The notes beneath the pieces were generated by a model. It searched no databases and was not told the DNA's origin. It saw only the letters and a program-made list of their open reading frames with translations. The position numbers and the translations under genes are program-made. A DNA stretch of 64,000 bases from Theobroma cacao (Eukaryota; Streptophyta; Magnoliopsida; Malvales; Malvaceae): NCBI RefSeq assembly GCF_000208745.1, contig NC_030857.1, positions 10,002,371-10,066,370 on the forward strand, written 5' to 3'. Shown piece by piece: positions 35,636 to 48,600 of the stretch (positions are counted from its first letter, which is position 1; each line of letters starts with the position of its first letter).

Positions 35636-37250
35636 TCAGTAGTTGCTAAGAGACAATCCACAAACAGACAACCTATATTTGATGGCTCAAATTACCCCTA
35701 TTGGAGCACTAGAATGTCAATCTATATAAGGCCAATAGATTATGAGATGTGGGATGTCATCACGGATGGACCCTTTATTCCCTCAACCAAAAATGTAATG
35801 ACCAATGAAATGATTTCTAAGTCAAGGTCTGAATAAACTGAAGTTAAAACCAAAAAGGTCCAAACAAATTTTAAGGCAATAAACACTTTGCATTGTGCTT
35901 TAACTCCTATTGAGTTTAACAAAGTGTCAAGTTGTACCACTACTAAACAAGTGTGGGACAAACTTAGGATTATCCATGAAGAGACTTCACAAGTTAAGGA
36001 GTCCAAAGTAGTTCTCCTAACTCACAATTATGAGATGTTTAAGATGGAACCTGGTGAAGATATCACCAACATGTTAGATAGGTTCACTAATATCACCAAT
36101 AAACTCAATCAACTAAGCAAACCAATTCCCCGAATATGAAATTGTCAAAAGACTTCTTAGAAGCCTACCTAAAAATTAGAAGCCAAAGGTTACTGCCATT
36201 CATGAAGCCAATGACTTAAATGTCATCACCCTTGATGAAATTTATGGGTCTCTTCTCACTCATGAGCTGGAGCTTAAGGAAAAGAAAGAAAAAGATAAGA
36301 GATAAGCAAAAAAAAAAGAAGAAAAGCATTGCCTTAAAAGCAAGCATTCTTAAAAAAGAATTGGACAATTTATCCTGTGATGATGATGAAGAATTGGCTA
36401 TGGTGGCAAGAAGATTCAGAAAACTTATGGGACAAAGAGATAGGAGATTGGCTAGGAAAGGGTACAGAAGGTTCTTCATGGAAAACCAAAAATAAAAATG
36501 AGTCCAACAAGAAGGAAGAGTTCATATGCTTTGAATGCAAGAAGCCTAAACACTTCAGGTCATAATACCCCTTGCTAAAGGAGGAAACTCCCAAGAAAAA
36601 CAGAAAATCGAAGAAGGCAAAGGTGGCTGCAATTGGGTCTGATAGTGAAGTTTCAAATTCAGATGCTGAATAAGAAAAAGTGAAAGAAAGAGCAAATTTA
36701 TGTCTAATGGCAAGAGATGAGGAATCTGAGGTATCTTTAGCTCCTTGTGATATTTCTATTGATAAACTTTAGGAAGAATATGAATGTCCTTATGATGAAT
36801 TCGAAAAACTTGCTTCGAAATACAAAGTTTTGAAAAGAAAGACTGCATCTTTTGAGACAGATTTAGAAAAGATAAGACATGACTTTAATTCTGTTTTTGA
36901 ACAAAGAAACCTTTTTCAAACAGAGCTAGAACATTCAAAAACAAATTTTGAAATTTTGAAATTGGAATTGGAAAACAGAGCTGAAGCTTTACTAAAAGCA
37001 GTTGATGAAAATATTGCTCTTAAGAGTTTGAGAAAATAATCATCAAGAAAGAACATAAATTTCAGAAGAAATGCTAATGATCTCTCTTTTAAATGTTATG
37101 TTTGTGATAAACTTGGTCATTTATCTTATAATTGCTATGGAAGAATAATCACATAGAAAACAAGAATGATTTCAGTTCCAAAAGGATCATATGTTGCAAC
37201 TAACCTTCAAAAACCCATCAAGGTATGGGTACCTATTAAGAAGAACTAAA
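35636..37250 (+). pseudogene. gag: gag of the SIRE element
   Basis: UBN2-type copia gag. RQPIFDGSNYPYWSTRM near 35660 is the gag N-terminal motif; QVWDKLRIIHEET, YEMFKMEPGEDI and MLDRFTNITNKL follow at 35950-36110. A first zinc knuckle near 36525-36560 is broken (CFECKKPKHFRS, then a stop). A Glu/Lys-rich coiled-coil-like segment spans 36830-37040. A second, intact CCHC knuckle (CYVCDKLGHLSYNC) is at 37094-37135, and KVWVPIKKN ends the domain near 37230. Several stops and one frameshift. Confidence 0.9.
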
Positions 37251-38590
37251 AATTTATCTTGCAAGCTGAGCTAAACCGAGAAGACATATGTCAAAAAGCA
37301 CAACGAAAGTAGAAACAACCATGGTACATGGATAATGGCTGCTCAAGACATATAACTGGAAATGAAATGTTGTTTGCTTAGTTGGATAAGAAAAAAGGAA
37401 GTACGGTGTCATTTGGAGATGATTCAAAAGGCAAAATTTATGGTTTAGGAATTGCTGGTAAGAGCTCTCTTGCTCAAATTAATCATGTGTTGTTTGTTAA
37501 AGGATTAAAGCACAATCTCTTAAACATCAATCAACTATGTGACAAAGGGTTTAAGGTATGTTTTGATTCACGAAAATGTGAAGTCATTGATATGAGTACC
37601 AACAAAACTTCATTCATGGGAAAAAGAATAAAAAATATGTATGTTATATTCCTTGAAGATCTTGAGCTTAATTGTGAAACATGTCTTATGGAAAATGAAG
37701 AAAATGATAGCTAGTTATGGCATAGAAGACTGGGACATGTGAGCATGCATACCATCTCAACATTGATGAGAAAAATCTAGTTATTGGATTGCTTGAACTT
37801 AAATTTGAGAATGATCACATTTGTGATGCTTGCCAACTAAGTAAACAAGTTAGAACATCCTTCAAAACCAAGAAGATTGTCTCAACCTCTAGACCTCTTG
37901 AACTGCTGCATATTGATTTATTTGGTCCAATTAACACAACTAGTCAATAAGGCAAATCATATGACTTTGTGATAGTTGATGACTACTCTAGGTATACTTG
38001 GGTTTACTTTCTTGCTCATAAAAATGATGCTCTACTTGTATTTGTAAATCATTATAAAAAGGTTCAAAATGAAAAAGGACTTGTCATAGTTAGCATTAGG
38101 AGTGATTATGGAGTTGAGTTTGAGGGAGATGAGTTTGAAAACTTTTGTAATGAAAAGGGGTTGGATCATAATTTTTCAGCAGCTAGAACACCTCAACAAA
38201 ATAGGGTTGTAGAAAGAAAAAATCGAACTTTAAAAGAAATGGCTCGAACCATGCTTTGTGAAAATAATTTACCAAAGTATTTTTAGGCAGAAGCTGTCAA
38301 CACAGCAGCTTACATTCTTAATAGAGTCTCAATAAGGGCCATGATGTCAAAAACCCATATAAACTATACAAAGATAGAAAACCAAACACCTCTCACCTTA
38401 GAAGTTTTGGTTGCAAATGCTTTGTATTGAACAATGGAAAACATTCTCAAGGAAAGTTTGATGCTAAGAGTGATAAGGCAATATTTTTAGGATATGTATT
38501 AAACTCAAAAGCTTATAGAGTTTTCAACAAAAGAACCTTAATAGTTAAAGAGTCTATCCATATAGTTTTTGATGAATCTAATGCCTAGCA
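37251..38590 (+). pseudogene. pol: SIRE protease and integrase
   Basis: The protease site reads WYMDNGCSRHITG at 37322-37360: the usual D-S-G is D-N-G, with the aspartate kept. HVLFVKGLKHNLLNINQLC follows, and GAG-pre-integrase LWHRRLGHVSMHTIST lies at 37715-37760. The integrase core runs from about 37890. The three acidic residues are present: D in HIDLFGP (37909), D in RSDYGVEFEG (38100), E in VVERKNRTLKE (38207). A stop after LPKYF at 38284 and others break the frame. It ends with RVFNKRTLIV-ESIHIVFDES. Confidence 0.93.
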
Positions 38591-39950
38591 AAATGAAGTT
38601 TTTGTTGATGAAAATAATGCAGAGAGCATGGAAAGACAAATGGAAGAAATGAGCCTAGAAAACAAGAAAAACAATGAAAAGAACTCCCTTGGAAGAGAAA
38701 CATAACCTCTAACTTTAAAAACTCTACAAAGGACTGAAAATCAACACATTCATCTTCCAAAGAGCTAAAAATATATCAAAGATCATCCACAAAAGTAAAT
38801 CATTGGTGATCTTACACAAGGAGTCAAAACCAATAGAGGAATTAGAGAAACATGTGAATTCATAGCTTTTATCTCACACATCGAGCCTAAAAGTTTTGAA
38901 GAGGCAGAAAAAGAGGAAAGTTGGATATTGGCCATGCAAGAAGAACTTGAGCAATTTGAAAGAAATCATGTATGGACACTAGTTTTTAGGTCATTCAATC
39001 ACCTAATTGTTGGCACAAAGTTGGTGTTCAGAAATAAAGTAGATGAGCAAGATTTATGCAAAAACTTTGCCGAAGAAAGCAAGGTGAATTCGAAATGAGC
39101 ATGATGGGTGAGGTGAAATTCTTTCTTGGCCTTCAAATCAAACAAAGTGAGGAGGGCATCTTTATCAATCAAGAAAGATATGTTCAAGACATGCTGAAAA
39201 AGTTTGATATGCTGAGACTGAAATCAATCAGCACACAAATGAGTCCCTTCACCAAACTTGATGCTGATGAGAGAGGAAAAACTGTTGAACAAAAGCTTTA
39301 TAGAGGTATGATTGGATCTCTACTTTATTTAACTACTAGCAGGCTTGATATTCAATTTAGTGTATGCTTGTGTGCACGATATCAATCATAGCCTAAAAAG
39401 TCACACTTAACTAAAGTAAAAAGAATCTTTAGATACCAATTGGACACATAAAGTCTAGGACTATGGTATCCAAGAGGATCATCTTTTGATCTCATTGGAT
39501 ATTCTAATGCTGACTTTGCAAGAAGTAAAACTGATAGAAAAAGTACTAACGGCACTTGTCAACTTTTAGGAAACATGCTTGTATCTTGGTCAAGTAAGAA
39601 ACAGAACTATGTTGCACTTTCAACTGCTAAAGCTGAATACATTTCCTTAGGTAGTTGTTGTGCTCAGATTTTATGGATTAAACAATAATTAAAAGACTTT
39701 GGAGTAACCATGCATAATGTACTAATATTTTGTGACAACACAAGTGCCATCAATATATCAAAGAATCCTATTCAGTACTCTAGAACCAAACATATTGAAA
39801 TTAGATATCACTTTATTAGAGACCATGTGATTAAATGAGACATTAAGATTAAGTTCGCTAACACCTTGCAACAATTAGCTGATATATTCACTAAGCCCCT
39901 GAATGAGGAAAGATTTTGTGAAATTAGGACAAATCTATGAATGGTTAATG
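38591..39950 (+). pseudogene. pol: SIRE reverse transcriptase (core deleted) and RNase H
   Basis: The RT N-terminus is present at 38890-39050 (SWILAMQEELEQFERNHVW, GTKLVFRNKVDEQ). Sequence then jumps to a segment normally far downstream (KNFAEES, GEFEMSMMGEVKFFLGLQIKQ at about 39060-39140). The middle, including the YVDD catalytic site, is missing. YRGMIGSLLYLTTSRLDIQFSV follows at 39300. RNase H at 39478-39945 keeps YSNADFA, STAKAEYIS, FCDNTSAINISKNP and SRTKHIEIRYHFIRDHV, ending LADIFTKPLNEERF. The deletion makes this copy unable to encode an active RT. Confidence 0.92.
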
Positions 39951-40387
39951 TACAGGAGCTTTAGGAAAATTTTTGAGCTTTCCATTCATAAGATAATAGA
40001 TACTTAGTTGATTAAGAGAATCGCTTAAACAACTAAAAGCATTCTGTTTCTTTCTGTTAATAGACTTAGTCGGGTAAGAGCAAAACTTAGTTAGTTAAGA
40101 AACCGAGATAAAATACAATAAAAAGAAAAAGAACAAGTATATCAGGTGAAAAAGAAAAGAAAAATAAACCACTTAAGTGAAAAATAAAAAGAGAGGAAAA
40201 ATTTTTAAATTTGAAAAAGGGGGTAACTGACTGCATTTAAAAGGAGGAGTCTAACGGTTTTCTAAAGAAGAAAAACCACTCTTAACTTCTCACCCTCATT
40301 CTCTCACATCAGAAGCCACTCCTCTGAAAAGAGAAACCTCATTTCTCTCAAACCCTCAAACCCTAAGTCTGAAACCACTCAAAATTG
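39951..40387 (+). other. Spacer between pol and the third reading frame in SIRE
   Basis: About 440 bases without a supported frame. Contains imperfect AACTTAGT-GTTAAG repeats near 40000-40110, related to the LTR minisatellite, then purine-rich sequence leading to the ATG at 40388. Confidence 0.6.
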
Positions 40388-41106
40388 ATGGCCAAAACCA
40401 CATTACCTAGTAGTATTTTGGAAAAGAAAAAAGGAAAATGACCCATGGAAGAAAGTCCACCAATTGAGATTCAAAAGAATAGGAAGAAGGATGAATCAAC
40501 TTCGGTGACAGAGAAAACTAGGAAAAAACCGAAAAAGAAAGAACAAAAATCAGAGAAAAAGAAGGAAAAAGAAAAATCCATTAGAAAAGGTACTCTTCCA
40601 TCCACCAAATTTAGAAATAAAACTCATGAGGATAGGTTTAGGAAGATTGAGAATGCACCGATTGGGATAGCTTTAATGAGGTGCCAGACATTAAAGAGGG
40701 TTTATCGGATTATTTTGAAGAGATAAAATTAAGGAAATTGAGTGTCTTTAAGAACAAAACCTATAGTGTCAGCTTAGTGAAGGAATTCTATGCTAGCATT
40801 GCACTAGAAGAAAATGAACTTGAGGAACCAGAGAATTTTGTTGATGATGGTCTGAATGCGTTCTTGAATGGAAAAGAGTTTGTAGTTAGAGCCACAAATT
40901 TGGGAAGTCTACTCAAAGTTAAGTGTGAAGAGGGAGAATATGAAATCCCTAAAGATTATGATCCTTCATCTTTGTGGGAAATAATAACAAGGAAAAAGGA
41001 AAGACATTCATCCAAAAGTGCAACTTTCATTAAAAGCCCTCAGATTAGGATCCTGCACTATTTCATTACCTCTACAATTCATGGAAGAAATAGTAGCTTC
41101 AGCTAC

Positions 41107-42590
41107 TGTTGTTGATTTCTCATGCAAGTGCACGTATAGTTAACAAGTAATATAGTAATGAAGTAGAGTATCGTTTCCACAGTGAATTGTTTAATTCCTA
41201 CTGTTAACTACTAAAATTATAACACCCTAATTTTATCCAAACAATTAAAATAAAAAAAATTAAAACTAAAATTAAATAGTAAATAAAACTCACTACCAGA
41301 CCTAAGATTATAATATCCCTCAATACTTCATCTGATTATTGTCTCTCTTTCTTAACTCAGTTTAATGAATTAAATTACCAACCTAGAGTCCTAAATTATT
41401 TACAAGTCTCTATCGAGTTTCTCATAAAAATACCTATCCCAATTAATTTATTATATGTCTACGCAAATTAAATTGAAGAAAGATTCATTAAGTTTATGCT
41501 CTAATTTTAGCTAAGTATGGCTTATAGGTGTATGTCTACCCTATATACAAATCAAACCACCTAATCAACAAAGTGTATTCGATCATACGCTATTATATTT
41601 AAGGTCTACCTAAATCTCTTTCGTCAAGGTTTAACCTAGGTTTTCAATTCAATCTAATTGGTGATCAGGCAATTAGAAGCATTAAGAACAAAATAAAATA
41701 AACAACTTAAATCTATCAAACATAAGTAAAAGAGAGATAAATAATTCTGACTATATATTGAGTTCAATCATAATCTTAGATTAAAAATTTAGTTCCCCAT
41801 CAAGTCACATATTATCATCGAATAAAATTTAAACATTAAGAAAAAAACAAAGAAAATAAGAGTATAAAAGAAAATATAGAAAAACTCAAGAATTGTATTC
41901 TTGATTTTCAAATCTCCTTGAATCCTACAAATTCTTCTTAGCTTTAATGACTTTGTGGCTTGACTCTCCGATGTTAATTTGGCATTTTGTTTTTTTTTTC
42001 CTCCTCTGAAAGGATGTTTTTATAGGCTTTGAAGTTAGACCAAGTTGGATGAAGAAAGAAGTCAATTTCAGCTAGGATTTCCTCATCAAACTATGTAAGT
42101 CGCAGCCTTGCCCAATTAATTAACAAAAATCATAATTGCTCTAGGACTGCTACAGTACATCAACTTCGACAAGATTATTTACCATTCTACAGGCTGAACT
42201 GGGCAAAGTGGTAAACATAAAAGTTGTAGATCTTTCTCTTAGCTTTCCAATGGTCTAAGAATTACTTCATATGGATCTCTGTAGAGAAATTTATTCCCAA
42301 AATACCGAAACATGTGCAGTGCAAGTCTGTACCTCAAAATTACACTCCTTCTTTCACTATAATTCTTCTTTCAAATACCTACAAAAGCACAAATAAATCA
42401 ATAACAACCTATCTTAACCATATTAACACCAATTTAAGCATAAAATTAACTATGATTAGATTGACTGACCTAAAATAACTAATTTTCAAATAATTAAATA
42501 AAACCTACTCATTTCCAAGCATTACTACAAAAACTAAGCCAAATTATTATCAAAATTATGCTCAAATAACTCTATATCATATAGTTATCA
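41107..42590 (-). repeat. 3' LTR of the Athila-like element (1484 bp)
   Basis: On plus it runs TGTTGTTGATTTCTCATGC ... ATATAGTTATCA. Matches 45664-45731 plus 48836-50265. The polypurine tract AAGTTTGTGGGTG (minus strand) lies just inside, at 42591-42603. Confidence 0.93.
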
Positions 42591-42603
42591 CACCCACAAA
42601 CTT

Positions 42604-44236
42604 AAGATTTTGCTAGTTTTCGAAAAAAACATAGAAAAGAAACTAACTTATGAAAATCAAATTCAGCTAATATAAACTAAAACAAATATAGTTACTACTA
42701 CTACTACTGCTACTACTACTACTACTACTACTATTACTATTGCTACTATTAGAGATAAAGTGTACCAACTCAATGATTCTTTATAATTTCCTCAAAAGTA
42801 TGTCTATCAATAATTAATCTAAGGAAAATAAAGGTCTCATTCAAATTCATGTTTCAATTTTAATGCAAGCATATTCTCGAATGATTTCCGTGTATGTGTG
42901 AAATCTTTTACCAAGAATATCATGATATCCATATGAGTTTATGCCAACACAAATTTCAAATTAGTACTAGATTTCCTTAGGTTTACTTTTCATCTCTCTA
43001 TCCACTAATGTAGACCAATACAAAGCTAGGGATCAATAGTACTTTGTAAAGCTTGTAATGCATGGCTAGCGTCAAGGTATAATAAATGATATTAATGTGG
43101 CTCAAATCACCCCAAGCACATAATTATTCTAGGACTTATATATATAGAGCTCTATTTTCCTTCTCCTAGTACACTTTTTCTTACACATTTGAACTTTCAT
43201 TTCATTCAACACAATTTTTTTTTTCAATTTCACAATTTTACACCCCTAAACTTATTTTATTTGTATTGTAGGGAGTGGGGTTAATTTTCATATTTTGAAC
43301 TTCTCTTTTTCCTCGTTTCATCAACATCACCTTTCCATCTTTTTTAACATTTAGCTCAATTTATATTTCCCAAAACAATATATATGCTTAGGAGTAAGGG
43401 TTGCAAAATTGGAAAATTAATTGTAAGGCTAAGCTCAATTATTATGTAGTTAAACAAAGAAAAGGGAAATTAAGCTCAAAAGGCGTATACTAAGGATAAA
43501 ATTTAACAAGGTTGGCTTTTTAGGCTCAAATGATCCAAAGATAGCCTAAATCATGTCCCTAACTAAGTATTGCTTAGGATTTCACCTTGAGAGAAAATTA
43601 AGTAAATTCTAGAATTCATGACATAATCTAAAATTCATATCAATATAAACCTTCTCTAGATATTCACAATAATTCAAAATAAAAGATATAGTGCTCAAAA
43701 TTGTGGAAATCACATCCTAACAATGATACTTAACAATAAATTTAGCATGAATCCAAACAAAACCTTATTCACCAAAGGCTAAAAATTTAAGACAACTAGT
43801 TATTATCATTGGATAGAGAAATCAAAAAAAAAATTGGCACAACTTTACTCTAGATTCCTACAATTTAAACAAAAAATAAATTCATTTACCAACTAATCCT
43901 AAATTATTTATAAATAAGCATGCAAATTAAATGTAAAACTTCCATAGAATATTCTTCACCAGAAAAATAAATTCACCCCTCCAAACTTAAATTAAACATT
44001 GTCCTCAATGTTAGAAAAAAATAAAAGAAAAGTAAAGAATACTCCCCTGATCATTGGATGAATTTTGTAGAAGCTTTAATCTTCATCCTCCTTATTGTCA
44101 TATTTCTCATTCTCACTTTTTAGGAGGATTTTTTTTAATACAAAAAGAAAATAAATAAAAATTAATGTAGCAATAAATAAATAAATAAAATAATTGACAA
44201 GAAAATAGGAGTTTTATTGCGTGATGGGGTAGTGGG

Positions 44237-44237
<1 letters not shown>
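42604..44237 (-). other. Non-coding interior of the Athila-like element
   Basis: About 1.6 kb of AT-rich sequence with no supported frame. Includes a trinucleotide repeat at 42691-42745 and the TA-rich 43135-43150. Confidence 0.6.
42691..42745. repeat. (CTA)n microsatellite
   Basis: Runs of ACT/CTA with a few interruptions (TGC, ATT) over about 55 bases. Confidence 0.95.

Positions 44238-44316
<79 letters not shown>
44238..44316. repeat. (CT)n microsatellite
   Basis: CT dinucleotides with two TTT interruptions over about 79 bases. The Leu/Ser and Arg/Glu repeat proteins across it are artefacts. Confidence 0.97.
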
Positions 44317-44333
44317 TTTTCAACCCAAAACTA

Positions 44334-44475
44334 GGGGCCATGGCCTCACCTTTGTGGGCGTCGCGGCCCTTGTGGGTAATTGCCACCAGGCCGTGGCCTT
44401 GCTTAGGAGGCATCGTAGCCTATGTTGGGGGGGGCGTCTCTAGGCCGCGGCCTCCCCTTTGTGGAGCCTCGACTT
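44334..44475. repeat. GC-rich cluster of GGCC-NN-GGCC palindromes
   Basis: GGGGCCATGGCCTC (44335), GCGTCGCGGCCC (44358), AGGCCGTGGCCTT (44388), GGCATCGTAGCC (44409) and TAGGCCGCGGCCTCC (44441): five perfect or near palindromes in 120 bases of an otherwise AT-rich element, beside the (CT)n tract. Confidence 0.9.
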
Positions 44476-44599
44476 AGCCCCTTCCCCAAAAATTTTTTTT
44501 TTTTTAATTTCTTTCTCTTTCTTTTTGTTTTATTTTTACATGTACTTGTAAAAATAAAAAAAAGTGTTAATAATTTAATGATTAAATAAATAAAGATAA

Positions 44600-45640
44600 A
44601 AAAAATAAAAGAAAGTAAGTTAGAGTGCTTGGGTTGCCTCCCAAGAAGCACTTCTTTATAGTCACTAGCTTGACTTTGGTTGAGGTTTGAGTTTGCATGG
44701 AAAAAGCTTGAGGTATGAAAGTAGCCTCCTCTTAAGATGAGGTTGTAGTGCCTTTAACTCAAGATTTGATGCTTGCTTAACCCAAGGTGGTGTAATAGGC
44801 TGACTTTTATCTAACTTCTCTAATTGAGTTCTTTTTGAATAATGCGCTTTTGCTATAACCTCCTTAAGTAAATTATCAACTATATCAAAAAAAAAAGTAT
44901 GGGAGGCACATATGGCTTGACTTGTGGTGATGTAGATATCTTCTCTTCTTGCTTAATTTCTTCATCTTGAACTTGATTGCTGGAAGTACTTCTTTAATCT
45001 ACTTTATCTCCATCATCTTGAAGTCTATTATTGATAACATGAGCCAGTTGACCTACTTGTGTCTCCAAATTTTGGATTGATTCTGCCTGACTTTGAAAAG
45101 TGGCATCAGTCCTTGTCATGAATTGTATGAACATATCTTTTATTGAAGGCTTTTTCTTTAGCATAGGAGCTCTAGCTTGTGATTGAAAACCATTATGAAA
45201 AATAGGCTATGATGAATTTGTAGGACTATGATCATTACTCCATGAAATATTTTCGTGATTCCATCTTGAATTGTAATTGTTGGAGTGTGACTTATTTTGT
45301 TGCCCATCTAAGCTTTCATAAAATTGCATTGATTCGTAATAGGTTGGACAATAATAACTTGAATGCCTATCTCCACAGAACTCGCATGTAACAAAAGGAC
45401 TTTGAAAAGCATCATCACCCCAAGCGTTAATTTTCTGAGACAAAGCATCTACTTGGGTGGCTAAAACACTAATTGCACCCAATGCATAATCACTAGCAAC
45501 CCTCCTAAGCACAAATTGTTCAGATGGCCACAGATAATTCATCATCTCAATCAAAGGTATCTGAAAATAAAAGGAAAAGTTTGAAGTAAGATTAGGAATG
45601 CTTGGTATTAATATTAACAAGTAAGAATTAAAAATCAATT
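44600..45640 (-). pseudogene. gag: Athila-like gag
   Basis: Read on the minus strand. DYALGAISVLATQVDALSQK near 45490, zinc-knuckle-like CEFCGDRHSSYYCP near 45350-45390, then NSHSNNYNSRWNHENISWSN near 45240, the Athila/Tat gag signature (usually SNTYNPGWRNHPNFSW). Stops follow, and frame-shifted residues resembling the gag-protease linker (ITPPWVKQASNLELKAL) lie near 44780. The domain order then ends; no protease or RT. Confidence 0.85.
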
Positions 45641-45658
45641 CCCCGCAAACGGTGCAAA
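45641..45658 (-). other. Primer binding site, tRNA-Asp type, degenerate
   Basis: Minus strand TTTGCACCGTTTGCGGGG lies a few bases inside the 5' LTR. It is close to TGGCGCCGTTGCCGGGGA, the tRNA-Asp site common in Athila/Tat elements. Confidence 0.85.
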
Positions 45659-45663
45659 AAACT

Positions 45664-48600
45664 TGTTGTTGATTTCTCATGCAAGTGCACATATCGTTAA
45701 CAAGTAATATAGTAATGAAGTAGAGTATTTTTGTCACGACCCAGTACTCCTTTCGAGCTCGTGACAACTGCCGCGATGTCTAAATAGACATCATTACTCG
45801 GAATGTCAATCGAAACCTTGCAAGGCTCTTGCATCAATTTTACGTCTCCCTTGTGAGCAACAGTTACTAAATATCATGTTTTAAGGGAATATAAACTATT
45901 TTTAAATAAAAAAACAAACAAAAAGTAATTCTGCTACACAGAGATATTTTGGTCATTTTTACCCAAAAATTTTGAAACCTGGTGAAAATACAATCTACGA
46001 TCGAAAAATATACATTTCTTATCTAAAAATAATTTTAGTAATCTAAATCATCCATTAAAAATGAAATTATTGCTAATCAAACTAAATAAAATATTTCATT
46101 ATCTTATAAAACAATATTTATAGAATCCTGCATAAACAATTTTTATAATGTAAGAGCAAAATAAATTCATATATATAATAGCACACTAAACCAAGTATAT
46201 AAAAATATTCTACAATGACATGAGGGCCTAAAAATAATCGAAAATATACAAGACTGTAGACCTTCGATTTCTAAGGATGCAAATCCAAAAGCAACCCTCG
46301 ACAAAATCGATTGTCTATAGATTGTCCTGAGCCTAAAATGGGTAAAAAGAAAGGGTGACTTTTTATAAACCCAGTGAGTAAGCAAAGTTCATCTGCAACA
46401 TCTAAAGTCGAGTAAATGGAGACAGTTAAATCATCTCATCATAATATGATTCATAACATTTAAAACTCATTTCAATTCATATAAAACAATTACATTTCAT
46501 CGAAATAATCAACAAGGCTTATGATTCTCTTAAAGACTTGGCTTGTGCCAAAACTCATACTCGGTGACACCTTGGCCCAAGCATCTAACTGAGTCTGTCA
46601 AAGATGTTAAAACGACATATACCCATAAAACATGTTTTACTTTTAAAATATAGCCATTACTTGGCGTTGGCTGAGTTTCATCCTCACGTGGTGGTTCAGC
46701 ATGAAGTGAACTCTAAACTTACCTGAAGAGATACCCTCCACGCCTCTCGTACTAAGGTAAAATATAACGGGATTTACCGTGCCCCTCTAATAGGCTGGTC
46801 CACGAAAACTCGCCGACTACAGTAAGCTAATCAAATAACCCACCAAATCAATAAAAATTTTGATAGCATGACATGGCTAATATAATATTACCCAACTTGT
46901 CAAGGTAAAACAAAATAGTTTATATAATCCACAAACCACAAATCCAGCCATTCATGCCATCACATTGTCATAAGCCATCAATTCAAACCATATATATATA
47001 TATAGATAACACAAGTATATAGTCTCCACCTACTCAATTTCCAAAATCGTCATTGAATTGCAAAATAATTTATAAATCTCATTCATTTAACCAACACTTA
47101 ACTTATAAAACTTAAAAATGTACGGTTTAAGTTCATTATTCTTTAAAATCATAAAAACGAGTATAAACTAATTTAGATAGTTAAGGTGAACATTTGATTA
47201 CTCATAATAACGGGAGTTTGGAGTACTCTTATTCTTGGTCCTCGGGTACGATATCTTTACCCTTATCAGAGGGCTCACCACCTATACATAATACACTACA
47301 CGTAATTTAATACATTTGTATCAAACTGTTATAAAACTATTTCAGGCTCTATATGAATGCATGAAATTGAATGAGAATTGTTCGAATAATCACTTAAAGA
47401 CGGTGTTCTACATGGGTTCAATTATGATGGGACTGAATTTGTATTTGACCTAACTCGAACTATACACTGTTGAATTAACCAAAACATCCGATTCAACTTC
47501 AAATATATTCATTACACTTCCAATATTCCAAATACACCAAAGTATCTCATTGACCTTGATTGTGAATTAATTCATCGTAACCAAAATTCATTCCGATTCC
47601 GAACTAACGTGCTAATCAGTGTTAACACAGTCCAATAAATCCATCTATATCATTAAGAATCAAATCCAAGTCCATTCACTATGATTTTCTCATTTTTGTT
47701 CAAGTCATTTACGAAAGGAACTATATTTTTTGATAACCGTTTTCGATATCCGATACCATAAATCATCAATTACGAGCTAAATAACATGAAATACAACAAA
47801 ATCCATCATCAACATGTCACCTATAACATTCGACCAAAGAGGGTTGTTGAAGGGCATGTGATTTTCTTACTTGTTTTTCATGCCAAACATCATCAAACAA
47901 CAACAAACACTAAAATATCATGAAACCTAGCAAAATGCATCATCAAAACCTCTCTCCCTATGTTCGGCCAACAAGTATTCCCTCATGGAAACTTGTGTTT
48001 CAACCATAGAAAATGAAAAAGAAAGCATGGGAAAGGTAGATTTTAAGCTAAAATTGAAAAATCTTACCTTTGATTGCTTTGTTCTTTGAAATTCAACAAA
48101 TTTCTCTTGAATTTTCCTTTCTAGGGTTTGTTTCTATTCTTTTCTCTTTTTTCTTTGCTTTGGCCGGCCATGAAGAGTGAAATGGGAGAGTTTATGTTGA
48201 GTTTATAAAGGAAATTATAAAAATATTAAAGCTTGACATGTGTCACCATGTGATTGATCCATGGTTAAAACTCAACAATTAAGCATTTTCTCACCACCAC
48301 ATGTAATCTCTTAATTATCCAAAGTATGAAATAATAATAGGTGAACTTCATGGGTGTGACAAGTGTTATGGTGGTGTAAAATTCTAAAAATTCCAATTAT
48401 GTCCTCGTGAACACGTAAAATGACTACTTTGCCCTTATGTTCGGATAAATGTCAGAATTAAAATTTTTCATTTCTCAAATTCAAATCATGCTCCAATTAG
48501 TCAAACTTGGTAAAAAAAAATTCTTCCAACATTCCAATTTTACCCTCAGGTGGCAAAATGACCATTTTACCCCTATGTTATGAAAATTCCTAATTTGACT

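Noticed and set aside
36830..37039. Coiled-coil open frame as a separate protein
   Set aside because: It is a section of SIRE gag between the two zinc knuckles.
44162..44477. Open frames on both strands with Leu/Ser or Arg/Glu repeats
   Set aside because: Translation of the (CT)n microsatellite.
45207..45767. 186-residue minus frame as one gene
   Set aside because: Its first part runs through the LTR and solo LTR D1 junction; only the part below 45640 is gag.
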